From Natronorubrum sulfidifaciens JCM 14089 (GTDB lineage: Archaea; Halobacteriota; Halobacteria; Halobacteriales; Natrialbaceae), in contig NZ_AOHX01000025.1 of NCBI RefSeq assembly GCF_000337735.1, positions 249,163-313,162 on the forward strand: a stretch of DNA of 64,000 nt. Reading direction: 5' to 3'. Below are positions 8,273 through 17,735 of this stretch, piece by piece. Made by a program: the position numbers and the translations under genes. A model generated the notes under the pieces. It made no database searches, was not told the origin of the DNA, and was given only the letters and a program-made list of their open reading frames with translations. Every line of letters starts with the position of its first letter. Within the stretch, counting starts at the first letter, position 1.

Positions 8273-9286
8273 CTACGGTTCGACGACGAGTTTGCCGACG
8301 CTCTCCCGGTCCTGCATCGTCGCAAAGGCCTCGCCGGTTTCCTCGAGCGCGAACGTCCGCTCGATCACCGGCTCGAGGGCACCCGCCGCCGTCAGCTCGA
8401 CAAGTCGGCGCAGGTCGTCCTGGGTCCCCATCGTCGAGCCGACGACGCGCTTGTGGCCGAGAAAGAGGTCCGGCACGTCGACGGTCGACTCGGTCCCGGC
8501 CGTGCGGCCGCAGATCACCATCGTCCCGCCGCGGCGCATGACCGTCTGGCCGAGCCGCGTGTACTCGCCGCCGAGGTGGTTGATGACCGCGTCCGGGCGG
8601 CCGACGTCGTCGACCTGCGCCCGAATCTCGTCGGGATCGGTCGCGTGAACCGCGTGATCGAGGCCGAGGTCGCACACGCGCTCGAGTTTCCTAGCCGACG
8701 AGGACGTCCCGATGGTTCGAGCGCCGAGGATCGCCGCGAGTTGGACGGTGGCGACGCCGACGCCACCTGTCGCGCCCGGGACGAAGACGAGGTCGCCCGG
8801 GCCGACGTCGGCCCGCCGGAGCATGTGGAAGGCGGTCATGTACGCCGTCGGCAGCGCAGCCGCGGTCGTCGCGCTCACGTCGTCGGGTACCGAAAGGAGG
8901 CGATCCGCCCGAACGAGGGCCGTTTCGGCGAGCCCCCCGTGATACAGCGAGAACTGCTCGCAGGTGTTCTCCGGCCCCTCGCTGCAGAACCGACAGGTGC
9001 CACAGGTCTGGTTCGGACAGAGGACGACTCGGTCGCCCGGTTCGACGCCTCTGACGTCGTCGCCAACTGCCTCGACGACGCCGGCCACGTCCAATCCCGT
9101 GACAAACGGCAGGTCGCCCCCGTCGACCATCGCCGAATCCCCCTCGAGGATCCACAGGTCGTGGCGGTTGATTGCACAGGCCGAGACGTCGACGGTGGCC
9201 TCGTCGGGGCCGGGCTCTGGATCCGGCTGGTCGATCACGCTCACGCCGTCCGGGCCGATGAGGTCAGTGAAGGCAGCGGCTCTCAT
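8273..9286 (-). CDS. zinc-containing medium-chain alcohol dehydrogenase / quinone reductase family
   Basis: 337 residues. GroES-like catalytic domain with CAINRHDLWIL (first zinc Cys and the MDR-typical NxxD), then the structural-zinc lobe CPNQTCGTCRFCSEG with four cysteines. The Rossmann part has FVPGATGGVGVATVQLAA near residue 165. The C-terminus KLVVEP closes the fold as usual. It is an NAD(P)-dependent oxidoreductase of unknown alcohol or aldehyde substrate. Divergent to the SDR at 9368, with about 80 bases between start codons. Confidence 0.85.
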   Translation of the reverse strand: MRAAAFTDLIGPDGVSVIDQPDPEPGPDEATVDVSACAINRHDLWILEGDSAMVDGGDLPFVTGLDVAGVVEAVGDDVRGVEPGDRVVLCPNQTCGTCRFCSEGPENTCEQFSLYHGGLAETALVRADRLLSVPDDVSATTAAALPTAYMTAFHMLRRADVGPGDLVFVPGATGGVGVATVQLAAILGARTIGTSSSARKLERVCDLGLDHAVHATDPDEIRAQVDDVGRPDAVINHLGGEYTRLGQTVMRRGGTMVICGRTAGTESTVDVPDLFLGHKRVVGSTMGTQDDLRRLVELTAAGALEPVIERTFALEETGEAFATMQDRESVGKLVVEP

Positions 9287-9367
9287 CGGCTTGGGAGATG
9301 GTCTCTATGGTAAAGACCGTAGGGGCCAGCAGGAACGTTTTTAGTGATCTTCTTCGACGGTTTGGGT

Positions 9368-10135
9368 GTGCTTGACGATACCACAGCGTTCGTGACGGGA
9401 GCGAGTCAGGGACTCGGCCGCGAAATCGCCATCACCTTTGCCGAGGCAGGCGCGAACGTCGCGCTCGCGGCGCGAAGCGACGGAATCGACGAAACCGCGG
9501 AGCTGATCGACGCACCGGAGCGAACGCTCGCGGTCGAAACCGACGTGACCGATTCCGGGTCGGTCGCCGACGCCATCGACGCCACCGTCGACACGTTCGG
9601 CGGCCTTGACTGTCTGGTGAACAACGCCGGGATCGCCGGCCCGACCGCCCCCGTCGAACGAACGACCGACGAGGAGTGGCTCGAGACGCTCGACGTGAAC
9701 GTCGTCGGGATGGCGCGAACGGTCCGGGAAGCAGCGCCCCATCTTCGGGAGTCTGCCTGTGGCAGCATCATCAACATCTCCTCGATCGGTGGCAAGCGAC
9801 CGTACCCGAATCGGACGCCGTACGCCGCCTCGAAGATGGGTGTGATCGGGCTGACTCGAGCGCTGGCGTTCGAGTTCGGCGACGACGTCACCGCGAACGC
9901 GATCTGTCCGGGCCCGGTCGAGGGTGAGCGCATTCGGAACGTCTTCGAACGGCAAGCCGACGACCGCGGGGTCGACCCCGAAGACATCAAAGACGAACTG
10001 CTCGAGAGCTTCGCGATGACCGAGCTGGTGCCGCCAGAGGACGTGGCCGAACTGGCACTACAGCTCGCGGGGCCGGCGTCGCGACACGTGACGGGCCAAG
10101 ATATCAACGTCTCGTCGGGTGGCGCTTGGTACTGA
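9368..10135 (+). CDS. SDR family oxidoreductase (FabG-like)
   Basis: 255 residues from a GTG at 9368 (VLDDTTAFVTGASQGLGREI). This start is preferred because a TATA-like GTTTTTAG lies about 28 bases before it, which suits a leaderless transcript; a GTG at 9344 would add eight residues. Motifs: TGASQGLG cofactor loop, LVNNAGIAGPT near residue 85, IINISS (Ser), and YAASKMGVIGL (Tyr-x3-Lys) near residue 155. The ending GQDINVSSGGAWY is typical of classical SDRs. An acidic residue after strand 2 is lacking (AARSDG), which favours NADP(H). Substrate unknown. Confidence 0.85.
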   Translation: MLDDTTAFVTGASQGLGREIAITFAEAGANVALAARSDGIDETAELIDAPERTLAVETDVTDSGSVADAIDATVDTFGGLDCLVNNAGIAGPTAPVERTTDEEWLETLDVNVVGMARTVREAAPHLRESACGSIINISSIGGKRPYPNRTPYAASKMGVIGLTRALAFEFGDDVTANAICPGPVEGERIRNVFERQADDRGVDPEDIKDELLESFAMTELVPPEDVAELALQLAGPASRHVTGQDINVSSGGAWY

Positions 10136-10232
10136 CGCGACCCCGGAGAACGTCACAACGTCGTTCGCCGATCTCGAGGGAGCTACAGCAGGTGTTTCGC
10201 TCGAGCGAGCCCAGTGGCCACGATCGTCGCGA

Positions 10233-11465
10233 TCAGTCGACGAACTGATCGAGCGTCGTGTCCAGTCCGTCTCGCACCTCGCTGACCAGCGCGCCGTCGA
10301 TATCGAGGTCGAGGACATCGACGGCGGCCCGGCCGACTCGATCCCGATCCGATTCGGGCGAGTAGATTCCGAGTCGCCACTGGGAGTACTGGGCCGCCCG
10401 AAGCGCCTCGACCAGCGGCGACTGCTGACCGAGCTGGCGAACGTCGCCGTTGACCATCACCCGCGTCGTGGATTCTTTCATCGAGGGACGGGCCGGCACG
10501 TCGAGGATCACACACTCCGGATCAACGCCCGCATCGGCCGCGATCTCGCGTTCGAACGCCCGAATCGCCTCGTGATCGGCTTCGATAATCCCCCCAGGAA
10601 CGTCGTCGATTTCGGCCCACACCGCCCGCTTGAACAGCTCGCGATGATCCAGTCGCCGCGTAAACTCACTCGTCGACGGACATCCCCGCAGGGCGGCGAT
10701 CAGATCGTGATCGTCCATCCGCTGGAGGCGGCCGGCATCGAGGTCGGTGTGTGGTGACTCGAGCAGTCGTTCGGCTGCGCGGCGAAGCATCGCCTTGCTG
10801 ATCCGGGCGACGCTGTGGCTGTAGACGGTGGGGTTCATCAACGCCCGCGCGACCAGGAGGCTCTCTGCGCTCTGGACGTTGCCCTCATCGAGCACGAGTT
10901 CGCCGCCGACGAAGGTCAGCTCGCGGATCAGCCGGCCGTGGTCGATCGTGCCGTAGGGAACGCCTGTGTGGTGGGCGTCCCGGACGAGGTAATCCATCCG
11001 ATCGACGTCGAGTTCGCCCGAGACGAGCTGTCCGAATCGGCCCTCGCCCGCGACGAGGTCGGCGATTGCGGCTGGCTCGAGATCGTGGTCTCGCAGGGCG
11101 TCTCCGACTGCGCCGTCGGTCAACAGCTCGTGGACGTCGTCGTGATAGCGGCCGGTCCGACGGTGGGTCAGCGACTCGAGGTTGTGGCTGAACGGACCGT
11201 GGCCGACGTCGTGGAGGAGCGCCGCGGCGTGGACCCGTTCGGCCTGTGTGCCGTCGATGCCGAGATACTCGAGGGCCTCACACGCGAGATGATAGACGCC
11301 GAGACTGTGCTCGAATCGGGTGTGGTTGGCCGAGGGATAGACTAGCGAGACGGTGCCCAGTTGGCGGATATTTCGGAGCCGCTGCATCTCGGGCGTATCG
11401 AGGAGGTCGCGGGCCACGCCGTCGATTCGAATGTGGTCGTGGACGCTGTCCTTGATGGTCGTCAT
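10233..11465 (-). CDS. HD-domain phosphohydrolase (dNTPase/SAMHD1-like)
   Basis: 410 residues from the ATG at 11463-11465 (MTTIKDSVHDHIRIDG). The N-terminus has TPEMQRLRNIRQLG and HTRFEHSLGVYHLA (first metal His), then LLHDVGHGPFSH with the HD pair. Next comes LDVDRMDYLVRDAHHTGVPY, which carries a further metal-binding Asp and the substrate-pocket residues of the dGTP triphosphohydrolase group. Full-length relative to archaeal YdhJ/HD proteins. Likely role: dNTP or related nucleotide hydrolysis in pool control. No partner gene; 97 bases separate its stop from the convergent SDR. Confidence 0.85.
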   Translation of the reverse strand: MTTIKDSVHDHIRIDGVARDLLDTPEMQRLRNIRQLGTVSLVYPSANHTRFEHSLGVYHLACEALEYLGIDGTQAERVHAAALLHDVGHGPFSHNLESLTHRRTGRYHDDVHELLTDGAVGDALRDHDLEPAAIADLVAGEGRFGQLVSGELDVDRMDYLVRDAHHTGVPYGTIDHGRLIRELTFVGGELVLDEGNVQSAESLLVARALMNPTVYSHSVARISKAMLRRAAERLLESPHTDLDAGRLQRMDDHDLIAALRGCPSTSEFTRRLDHRELFKRAVWAEIDDVPGGIIEADHEAIRAFEREIAADAGVDPECVILDVPARPSMKESTTRVMVNGDVRQLGQQSPLVEALRAAQYSQWRLGIYSPESDRDRVGRAAVDVLDLDIDGALVSEVRDGLDTTLDQFVD

Positions 11466-11613
11466 ACCACTCGGTTCGGCGCTCTCACGGAAAAACTGTC
11501 GTGCGAGAGGGTGTGCAGTGACGCTCAGTGGCAACTATGTCCGACGGCCTAAAAGCGCCCGGCCGCTGACGAGTCGGTGCTTACACCGCTTGCGCCCCTT
11601 CTCCGGACCGACG

Positions 11614-11862
11614 ATGACCGAACTCACTATCCCGCCGGACACCGACAAAAATCGCGCCGCGGAACTCGTCCGTCAACACGTGACGACGGGCGATACCGTC
11701 GAAATTTGGGACCGCGAACGGACCGACGGCGACGACCCGAACCATACCGGCACGGTGACCGATATCACACCGGGGTATCTGGAACTCGACGGCCACTCAC
11801 CCACCGACAGCAGCGTTCGATACGACGAGATCGATACGGTAATTCGCGTCGAGTCTAGCTGA
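11614..11862 (+). CDS. small conserved haloarchaeal hypothetical protein
   Basis: 82 residues beginning MTELTIPPDTDKNRAAEL. An N-terminal helix is followed by a beta-rich section (TGDTVEIWDRE, HTGTVTDITPGYLELDG, RYDEIDTVIRVE), suggestive of a small SH3-like or Sm-like barrel. No catalytic motif. The last eight bases overlap the 3' end of the convergent oxidoreductase gene. I do not recognise a named family. Confidence 0.6.
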   Translation: MTELTIPPDTDKNRAAELVRQHVTTGDTVEIWDRERTDGDDPNHTGTVTDITPGYLELDGHSPTDSSVRYDEIDTVIRVESS

Positions 11863-12976
11863 TCGAAACCCACTCACGTTTCTCGTCGCTCGCTTCGATC
11901 GCTGCGAGCACGCGCTGGGCGGCGAGACCATCCGCGAAGCTGGGTTCGAACGTATCGCCGCTTGCCACTGCGCTGAGGAACTCGTAGTTCTCGTGGACGA
12001 AGGTGTGCTCCCAGCCCAGCACGTGTCCCGGCGGCCACCAGTGGTCGACGTACGGATCGTCCTCGTCGGTGACCAGCACCGTCTCGTAGCCGCGATTCTC
12101 GTCGGCCCGCATGACCTCGAGTTCGTTCAGTCGCTCGAGGGAGAATCGCAGGCTGCCCTTCGAGCCGTGGATCTCGATCGTGTGGTCGTTTTTATGCCCC
12201 GTCGCGAACCGGGAGGCCTCGAGAGTCCCCATCGCGCCGTGTTCGAACTCGACCTGCGCGGAGTAGGCGTCGTCGACGGTCACGGATCGCATCTCATCAC
12301 TTCCGTCCACAGGTCGCTCGTCGACGAACGTCTGGAGGTGGCCGCTGACGCGTTCCATCTCGCCGGCGAGGTCGTCGTCGCCGACGAGAAAGCGAAGCAG
12401 ATCGACCGTGTGCGCGCCGAGGTCGCCCAGGGCACCCGACCCTGCCATCTCCGCGTCGTTTCGCCACGACCACGGGGCCTCGGGATCGACCAGCCAGTCC
12501 TGGAGGTATCGCCCGCGGACGTGGTGAATCTCGCCAAGTTCGCCGGCCTCGAGCAGCCCCTTTGCGTGCTGGATCGCGGGGACGAAGCGGTAGTTGAACG
12601 CGGTACCGTTGGGAACGCCAGCCTCGGCGGCGGCGTCGGCCATTCGTTCGGCCTCGGCAAGCGTCGGCGCGAGGGGTTTCTCACAGAAGACCGGCGTTCC
12701 GGCCTCGAGGGCAGCGATCGAGGGCTCTGCGTGGACGTGGTTCGGCCCGAGATTGTAGAAGACGTCGACGTCGTCGACGACGGCTTCCCAGTCGGTCGCG
12801 ATCGACTCGAATCCGAGCTGGTCCGCTGCGTCCGAAAGGGCGTCTTCGTCGCGGCCGACGAGCACGCTGCGCTCGACCTCCGGTGCGTCCGGGAAGAACA
12901 TCGAGAGCCGCGACAGGGCGTTTGCGTGGGCTTTCCCCATAAACCGATAGCCGAGTACACCGACTTCGAGCGTCAT
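11855..12976 (-). CDS. Gfo/Idh/MocA family sugar oxidoreductase
   Basis: 373 residues from the ATG at 12974-12976 (MTLEVGVLGYRFMGKAHANA); a GTG two codons upstream is possible. N-terminal Rossmann fold, then FCEKPLAPTLAEAERM with the conserved Lys, then AGSGALGDLGAHTVDLLRF with the catalytic Asp and His. The YLQDWLVDPEAPWSWR and SFADGLAAQRVL blocks remind me of the subfamily that includes levoglucosan dehydrogenase, so the substrate may be an anhydro- or keto-sugar. This is from memory and unproven. It has its own upstream region carrying a motif shared with the ABC transporter operon (12988-13005). Confidence 0.85.
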   Translation of the reverse strand: MTLEVGVLGYRFMGKAHANALSRLSMFFPDAPEVERSVLVGRDEDALSDAADQLGFESIATDWEAVVDDVDVFYNLGPNHVHAEPSIAALEAGTPVFCEKPLAPTLAEAERMADAAAEAGVPNGTAFNYRFVPAIQHAKGLLEAGELGEIHHVRGRYLQDWLVDPEAPWSWRNDAEMAGSGALGDLGAHTVDLLRFLVGDDDLAGEMERVSGHLQTFVDERPVDGSDEMRSVTVDDAYSAQVEFEHGAMGTLEASRFATGHKNDHTIEIHGSKGSLRFSLERLNELEVMRADENRGYETVLVTDEDDPYVDHWWPPGHVLGWEHTFVHENYEFLSAVASGDTFEPSFADGLAAQRVLAAIEASDEKREWVSIS

Positions 12977-12987
12977 ACACACTCATT

Positions 12988-13005
12988 CACAATAGGTGTA
13001 GTTAG
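12988..13005 (-). promoter_or_regulatory. candidate regulatory motif shared with the ABC transporter promoter
   Basis: Read on the minus strand, CTAACTACACCTATTGTG lies 12-29 bases before the start of the Gfo/Idh gene. A 14-of-18 match, TTAACTACACCTGTTGTA, lies upstream of the sugar-binding protein gene (20263-20280). The invariant core is TAACTACACCTRTTGT. Both belong to the same sugar island. Confidence 0.45.
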
Positions 13006-13079
13006 TGCTTTTCGTCACGAGTGACAGTCTCACGATCCGTGATGAATCGACTCGAGAGACGGTCGGGGTAGCGACGCGG

Positions 13080-14042
13080 CTACTCGGCCCAGTACGCCTC
13101 GCCGGGCTGTTCGCGGAAAACCGCACGCTCGAGGAGGTTGACTGCCTTCTCGAGGCCTTCCCGCGAACTCGTCAGCGAGTCCTCGTGTTCGATGCTCAGG
13201 GCACCGTCGTAGCCGACCATTCGCAGCGTCGAGACGACGTCTTTCCAGTGGTCTTCGCCGTGGCCGTAGCCGACCGAGCGGAACAGCCACGACCGGTTGG
13301 GCTCGTCGTCGTAGTCAGTCGTGTCGAGAACGCCTTTCTCCCGGGCCTGCTCCTCGTAGATCCGCGTGTCCTTGGCGTGGAAGTGGTGGATCGCGTCGTC
13401 GAGATAGCGGATCGCGTCGGTGATCGAAATCCCCTGCCAGTACAGGTGTGAGGGGTCGAAGTTCGCACCGACGCGTTCGTTCGTCGCCTCGCGCAGGCGA
13501 GCCATCCCGTGGGGTTCATAGACGAGCATGTTGGGGTGCATCTCGAGCGCGAGGTCGACGCCGTGGTCGTCGGCGAACGCCGCGAGGTCGGCCCAGTACT
13601 CGATCGCAACGTCCCACTGGTACTCGTGGGCGTCGGCGTGTTCGCTCGGCCACGGCGCGGTGATCCAGTTCGGCACCTCGTCGTCGGGACCACCGGCTGG
13701 CAGGCCCGAAAAGCAGGTGACGGTGTCGACGCCGAGCTGGTCGGCGAGACGGATCGCTTCGCGCAGTTCGGTATCCGCGGTTTCGGCCTGCTCGTCGTCC
13801 GGGTGGAGTGGATTGTTGTGCGTTGCGAGTGCGCTGACGCGCATGTCGTACTCCGCGAGCAGGTCGTGTAATTCGGCCTGTGCGTCCTCGTCGTCGAGGT
13901 AGTCTCGGCGGACGAGGTGGGCGTCGCCAGGGTAGCCGCCGACGCCGGGTTCGATTGCGTCGACGCCGATCTCAGAAAGGTATTCGAGGGCTCCCTCGAG
14001 CGATTCGTCTGCCAGTGGCGGGGTGTGAACGCCGATATCCAT
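13080..14042 (-). CDS. sugar phosphate isomerase/epimerase-like TIM barrel
   Basis: 320 residues of the xylose-isomerase-like TIM barrel family (AP endonuclease 2 superfamily, as in IolE/IolH). Metal-ligand positions are visible in the usual order: VDLALEMHPN (Glu), GANFDPSHLYWQG (Asp, His), HFHAKDTRIY (His) and ALSIEHED (Glu at the C-terminal strand). Such enzymes isomerise, epimerise or dehydrate keto-sugars and cyclitols. Placed between two Gfo/Idh genes, it probably acts on a keto-sugar made by one of them (inference). It has its own TATA box at 14069-14076. Confidence 0.85.
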   Translation of the reverse strand: MDIGVHTPPLADESLEGALEYLSEIGVDAIEPGVGGYPGDAHLVRRDYLDDEDAQAELHDLLAEYDMRVSALATHNNPLHPDDEQAETADTELREAIRLADQLGVDTVTCFSGLPAGGPDDEVPNWITAPWPSEHADAHEYQWDVAIEYWADLAAFADDHGVDLALEMHPNMLVYEPHGMARLREATNERVGANFDPSHLYWQGISITDAIRYLDDAIHHFHAKDTRIYEEQAREKGVLDTTDYDDEPNRSWLFRSVGYGHGEDHWKDVVSTLRMVGYDGALSIEHEDSLTSSREGLEKAVNLLERAVFREQPGEAYWAE

Positions 14043-14068
14043 ACGTTGAACTCGAGGACTTCGACCAG

Positions 14069-14076
14069 TATAAATT
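14069..14076 (-). promoter_or_regulatory. TATA box for the TIM-barrel gene
   Basis: Minus-strand AATTTATA ends about 27 bases before the start codon at 14042, the spacing expected for a leaderless haloarchaeal transcript. Confidence 0.5.
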
Positions 14077-14191
14077 CATCGGATATATGGCTGTAATTTA
14101 ATCATAGAGGCGTCACTACGTGCCGATTTCTGTCTCGCACAGGGGTGTCCACTGACTCGAGTCGAATCGACCGAACGCGTGGCCGGTCCGG

Positions 14192-15274
14192 TTAGTGAGC
14201 CCGTGGGGGCTCGTTCACCGCGACCGTCTGCCCGTCCTCGCTCGAGCGATAGATGGCGTCGACGATCTGCTGTACGGTCAGTGCTTGCTCGACGCCGCCA
14301 CCGACGGTTCGCCCGGCGTCGATTGCCTCGAAGAACGCCCGCTGTTCGTCCGCGTGTGGATCGTTCTCCGCCGGTTCGATCGTCGTATCGACGAAGTGAT
14401 CAGCGCCGTCAGAACTCGCCGAATGAATCGTGAGCTCGTTCTCGAGCAGGTCGAATCGGGCCGCGGCCTCCGTTCCTCGGACGACGAAGTCGTGGGTCGG
14501 CGGCCGATTCGTGGCCCACGCGACCTCGAGTGAGATCGTTCGGTTGTCCGCACAGCGGATGAAGCCGCTGGCAGAGTCGTCGACGTCGAACGCGTCGGGG
14601 CCGCTGTCGTCGCCCCACATCTCGAGATACGTATACTCCTCGCGGGAGCCGAACTCCGATCGGGTGACACCCGAGACCTCCTCAACGGTCGGTTCACCGA
14701 GCAGGTGCAGCGCGAGGTCGATGGCGTGGACGCCGAGGTCGATGAGCGCGCCGCCGCCGGAAACCTCGCGCCGGGTGAACCACGAGCCGCGGCCGGGGAT
14801 GCCACGCCGGCGGACGTAGTTGGCCTCGACGTGGGTGATCTCGCCGAGTTGGCCGCTGTCGATTCGCTCTTTGAGGAGTCGGACTGTGTTTCGAAACCGG
14901 TTGTTGAAGCCGATCATGCACGTTCCGTCAGTCGTTTCAGCCGCCGCGACGATCCGTTCGGCGCTCTCGACCGAGTGTGCCAGTGGCTTCTCGAGGAGCG
15001 TATGGAGGTCGCGCTCGAAGGCGTCGACGGCGTACGCCTCGTGGAACCTGTTCGGGGTCGTGATCACGACGGCGTCGGCGACGTCGTAGAGATCGTGATG
15101 ATCGTCGTAGACATCGACGCCGTAGCGCTCGGCGAACCGGTCGCGAGCCTCGGCCGAGACGTCCATCCCGCCGACGATCGGAACACCGAGTTCCTCGAGG
15201 CGATCGGCGTGATACTGGCCGATGTTGCCGAGACCGACGATACCGGTTCGGACGGCTGGTGGCTCCGCCGTCAT
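14192..15274 (-). CDS. Gfo/Idh/MocA family oxidoreductase
   Basis: 360 residues. Rossmann motif GIVGLGNIGQYHADRL at residues 11-26, LLEKPLAHSVESAER with the conserved Lys near 96, and GGGALIDLGVHAIDLALHLL with catalytic Asp/His near 180. It differs clearly from the gene at 11855-12976, so two substrates or two steps are likely. It lies 60 bases behind the small membrane protein that ends the ABC transporter gene run, on the same strand, and is probably transcribed with the importer. Coupling of uptake and oxidation is the inferred role; relatives include inositol and glucoside 3-dehydrogenases. Confidence 0.85.
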   Translation of the reverse strand: MTAEPPAVRTGIVGLGNIGQYHADRLEELGVPIVGGMDVSAEARDRFAERYGVDVYDDHHDLYDVADAVVITTPNRFHEAYAVDAFERDLHTLLEKPLAHSVESAERIVAAAETTDGTCMIGFNNRFRNTVRLLKERIDSGQLGEITHVEANYVRRRGIPGRGSWFTRREVSGGGALIDLGVHAIDLALHLLGEPTVEEVSGVTRSEFGSREEYTYLEMWGDDSGPDAFDVDDSASGFIRCADNRTISLEVAWATNRPPTHDFVVRGTEAAARFDLLENELTIHSASSDGADHFVDTTIEPAENDPHADEQRAFFEAIDAGRTVGGGVEQALTVQQIVDAIYRSSEDGQTVAVNEPPRAH

Positions 15275-15334
15275 CGCTCCTCCACTGGGTGGGTCGCGTC
15301 GGAACCTCGCTGCGACTTGGCGTCGTCGGTGCGA

Positions 15335-15538
15335 TCAGTACAACTGCTCTTCTCGGTCCTGTCTCTCATTGTCGTGTTCCTCTTGTCGGCTGCGTTGGGT
15401 TCTCGCGCGTCGATACTGTCGAACTGTGGGGATGAGCTTGTTTTTCACGTCGAGTGCGAACGAGACGATCCCGTAGATCCAGAAGAAAAACAGGACCGTC
15501 AGGCCACCGTAGTAGACGACGGCGACGAGTTCACTCAT
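15335..15538 (-). CDS. small membrane protein at the end of the ABC transporter operon
   Basis: 67 residues from the ATG at 15536-15538 ([12 protein letters not shown]). One transmembrane helix (VVYYGGLTVLFFFWIYGIVS) is followed by a basic then acidic/Gln-rich tail (YRRARTQRSRQEEHDNERQD). Its start overlaps the end of the ATPase gene by eight bases, so it is translationally coupled to the transporter. Not part of standard CUT1 importers; a small accessory subunit is possible. Confidence 0.6.
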   Translation of the reverse strand: MSELVAVVYYGGLTVLFFFWIYGIVSFALDVKNKLIPTVRQYRRARTQRSRQEEHDNERQDREEQLY

Positions 15539-16733
15539 GTTGGCCTCCCGAGTCGGCCTCCGGAGCCACGCTCGCCGTCGACATTCCGTCCGAGAGGGCA
15601 GCGATTCCGTGGGCGATCGCCTCACCCGAAGCCGTCTCGAACAGGTGAATCTTCGACCGGTCGAGAACGATCGACACGGATTCGTTCGCGTCGATCTCCG
15701 TGTCCGGATCGACGCTCATCAGCAGCTGGTTCGACGCGGCCGATGCCTCGTCGCTGGTCATCAGTTCGCTGCTCGCGCCGTCGAGTGAGAGATAGACGAA
15801 GATCTCATCACCCATCGGCTCGAGGACGTCCGTTCGCGCCTCGACCGTCTCGGACGCGCTCGTCGTCGAGTCGGCTTCGTGCTCGAGGTAGATGTCTTCC
15901 GGGCGAACGCCCATCGTGATGTCGTCGGCGACCGTCTCGAGGGCGTCGGAATCGAACTCGAGGTCGAAATGGTCGGTCGTGAGTCCGTCACCGGTCAGGT
16001 CGCCTTCGACGAAGTTCATCGACGGGGAGCCGATGAAGCCGGCAACGAACCGGTTTGCGGGCTCGTTGTAACAGACCAGCGGTGGATCGATCTGCTGGAG
16101 TTCGCCGGCGTTGATGACCGCGATCCGGTCGGACATCGTCATCGCCTCGGCCTGGTCGTGGGTGACGTAGATGATCGTCGTATCCAGCTGTTTGTGGAGT
16201 CGCTGGAGTTCGGTGCGCATGTGAACGCGCAGCTTCGCGTCCAGATTGGCGAGCGGTTCGTCCATCAGGAAGACGTCGGGTTTGCGGACGATCGCGCGTG
16301 CGATCGCAACACGCTGTTGTTGGCCGCCCGAAAGCTCGTTTGGCTCCCGGTCGAGCATCCCCTCGAGCTGGACGACATCGGAGGCCTCCTGGACGCGACG
16401 ATCGATCTCGTCTTTGTCGAACTTCCGTAGTCGGAGGCCAAAGGAGATGTTGTCGTAGACGTCCATGTGGGGAAACAGGGCGATGTTCTGGAAGACCATC
16501 GAGACCCCACGGTCTTTCGGCGGCAGATCGGTGACGTCTGTCTCACCGATCGTCACCGTTCCCTCCGTCGGTTTCGTCAGCCCGGCGATGGTCTCCATCG
16601 TCGTCGACTTGCCACAGCCGGAGGGGCCGACGAGACAGACGAACTCGCCGTCCCGAATCTCGAGGTTCATCTCGTTGACGGCGATGATATCTTCGTAGCG
16701 TTTCGTTACGTCGTCTAAGTGTACTCGTGCCAT
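15531..16733 (-). CDS. carbohydrate ABC transporter ATP-binding protein (MalK/UgpC type)
   Basis: 400 residues. Walker [10 protein letters not shown] near residue 36, Q-loop [12 protein letters not shown], signature [14 protein letters not shown] near 135, Walker [16 protein letters not shown], and H-loop [10 protein letters not shown]. The region after ~240 is the TOBE regulatory domain ([17 protein letters not shown], then GVRPEDI). CUT1 ATPases of this type power import of mono- or oligosaccharides. The gene follows permease 2 with a two-base gap. The C-terminal ~40 residues are Ser/Ala-rich and longer than usual. Confidence 0.93.
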   Translation of the reverse strand: MARVHLDDVTKRYEDIIAVNEMNLEIRDGEFVCLVGPSGCGKSTTMETIAGLTKPTEGTVTIGETDVTDLPPKDRGVSMVFQNIALFPHMDVYDNISFGLRLRKFDKDEIDRRVQEASDVVQLEGMLDREPNELSGGQQQRVAIARAIVRKPDVFLMDEPLANLDAKLRVHMRTELQRLHKQLDTTIIYVTHDQAEAMTMSDRIAVINAGELQQIDPPLVCYNEPANRFVAGFIGSPSMNFVEGDLTGDGLTTDHFDLEFDSDALETVADDITMGVRPEDIYLEHEADSTTSASETVEARTDVLEPMGDEIFVYLSLDGASSELMTSDEASAASNQLLMSVDPDTEIDANESVSIVLDRSKIHLFETASGEAIAHGIAALSDGMSTASVAPEADSGGQHE

Positions 16734-16735
16734 GA

Positions 16736-17734
16736 TTACTCTTTGAGTGCGCCCTCGGTCAGTCCGCTCACGATCTTTTCCTGTGCGACCACGACGATGA
16801 TCAGCATGGGCAACACGCCGACGATACTGGCGGCTGCCATCAGGTTGAAGTCAGTCGTGTACTGGGTCTGGTAGCTCAAGATCCCGCCCACCAATGGCGA
16901 CCACTGCTCGGGCTGGTTGTTCAGCGCCATAATCGAGCTGAAGAAGTACTCGTTGTAGACGGCGATGAACGTCAACACGGCTGCCGTGGCGACACCGGGT
17001 GCCGAAAGCGGCATGATCACGCGAAACAGCGCGCCCAGTCTGGTCGTTCCTTCGACGCGTGCCGCATCTTCGAGTCCGTCCGGAATCTGTGCGTAGAACG
17101 TGGTGAGGATGAAAATCGACAGCGGGAGGAACAACGCGCTGAAGGGCATGATCATCGAGCCCGGCGTGTTGACGAGCCGCGGCGGCTCGAATAGTTCGAT
17201 CCCGAGGAAGGGAACGACGACTGCGTTCCCGAGGAACGCATCGAACAGCGGGATCAGGAACGCCGCCGGCGGGAAGTACGACACCGCCAGAATGGCGAGC
17301 ATCATCAGGCCGCGGCCGGGGAACTCGAGGCGGCCGAAGACGTAGCCTGCGAGGCTCGCAAGCAACAGGACGATGATCGTCGTCGTCGTCGCGAGCACGA
17401 AGCTGTTGAACACGTAGAGGTGGAACGGCACCTGTTGGAACACCTCGACGAACGCGTGGACGTTGAACCCCTGTGGCGTCGGGAACGGAACCTCGCCAAG
17501 CAGCGGGATGGAGACGTTCCAATCTGCCTGTCGAACGCTGGGTGTCAGTGCCAACACCAACAGCCAGTAGAACGGGAACAGTGTCGTGACGAGGAAAAAC
17601 GCCGCTGCAACGTAGAACAGCGCCTTGTACAGTCGGTTGCGCTTTTCCTGATCGTTGACGACGCCGTGAGTCCATCGCTCGAGTGGTCCCATTTCGTCGT
17701 CAGCTGTCTGAGCGGGGTCGGGTTCGGTCCCCAT
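16736..17734 (-). CDS. carbohydrate ABC transporter permease (MalG-like)
   Basis: 332 residues with six predicted transmembrane helices after a cytoplasmic N-terminus of about 50 residues. The EAA-type coupling loop reads DGLEDAARVEGTTRLGALFR near residue 230, and a FSALFLPLSIFILTTF helix precedes it. Typical MalG-class second permease of a CUT1 importer. Separated by one base from the first permease and by two bases from the ATPase, so tightly coupled. Confidence 0.92.
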   Translation of the reverse strand: MGTEPDPAQTADDEMGPLERWTHGVVNDQEKRNRLYKALFYVAAAFFLVTTLFPFYWLLVLALTPSVRQADWNVSIPLLGEVPFPTPQGFNVHAFVEVFQQVPFHLYVFNSFVLATTTTIIVLLLASLAGYVFGRLEFPGRGLMMLAILAVSYFPPAAFLIPLFDAFLGNAVVVPFLGIELFEPPRLVNTPGSMIMPFSALFLPLSIFILTTFYAQIPDGLEDAARVEGTTRLGALFRVIMPLSAPGVATAAVLTFIAVYNEYFFSSIMALNNQPEQWSPLVGGILSYQTQYTTDFNLMAAASIVGVLPMLIIVVVAQEKIVSGLTEGALKE

Positions 17735-17735
17735 C

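Noticed and set aside
7826-9313. 495-residue open frame on the plus strand
   Set aside because: Antisense shadow of the Azf-like SDR and the zinc alcohol dehydrogenase.
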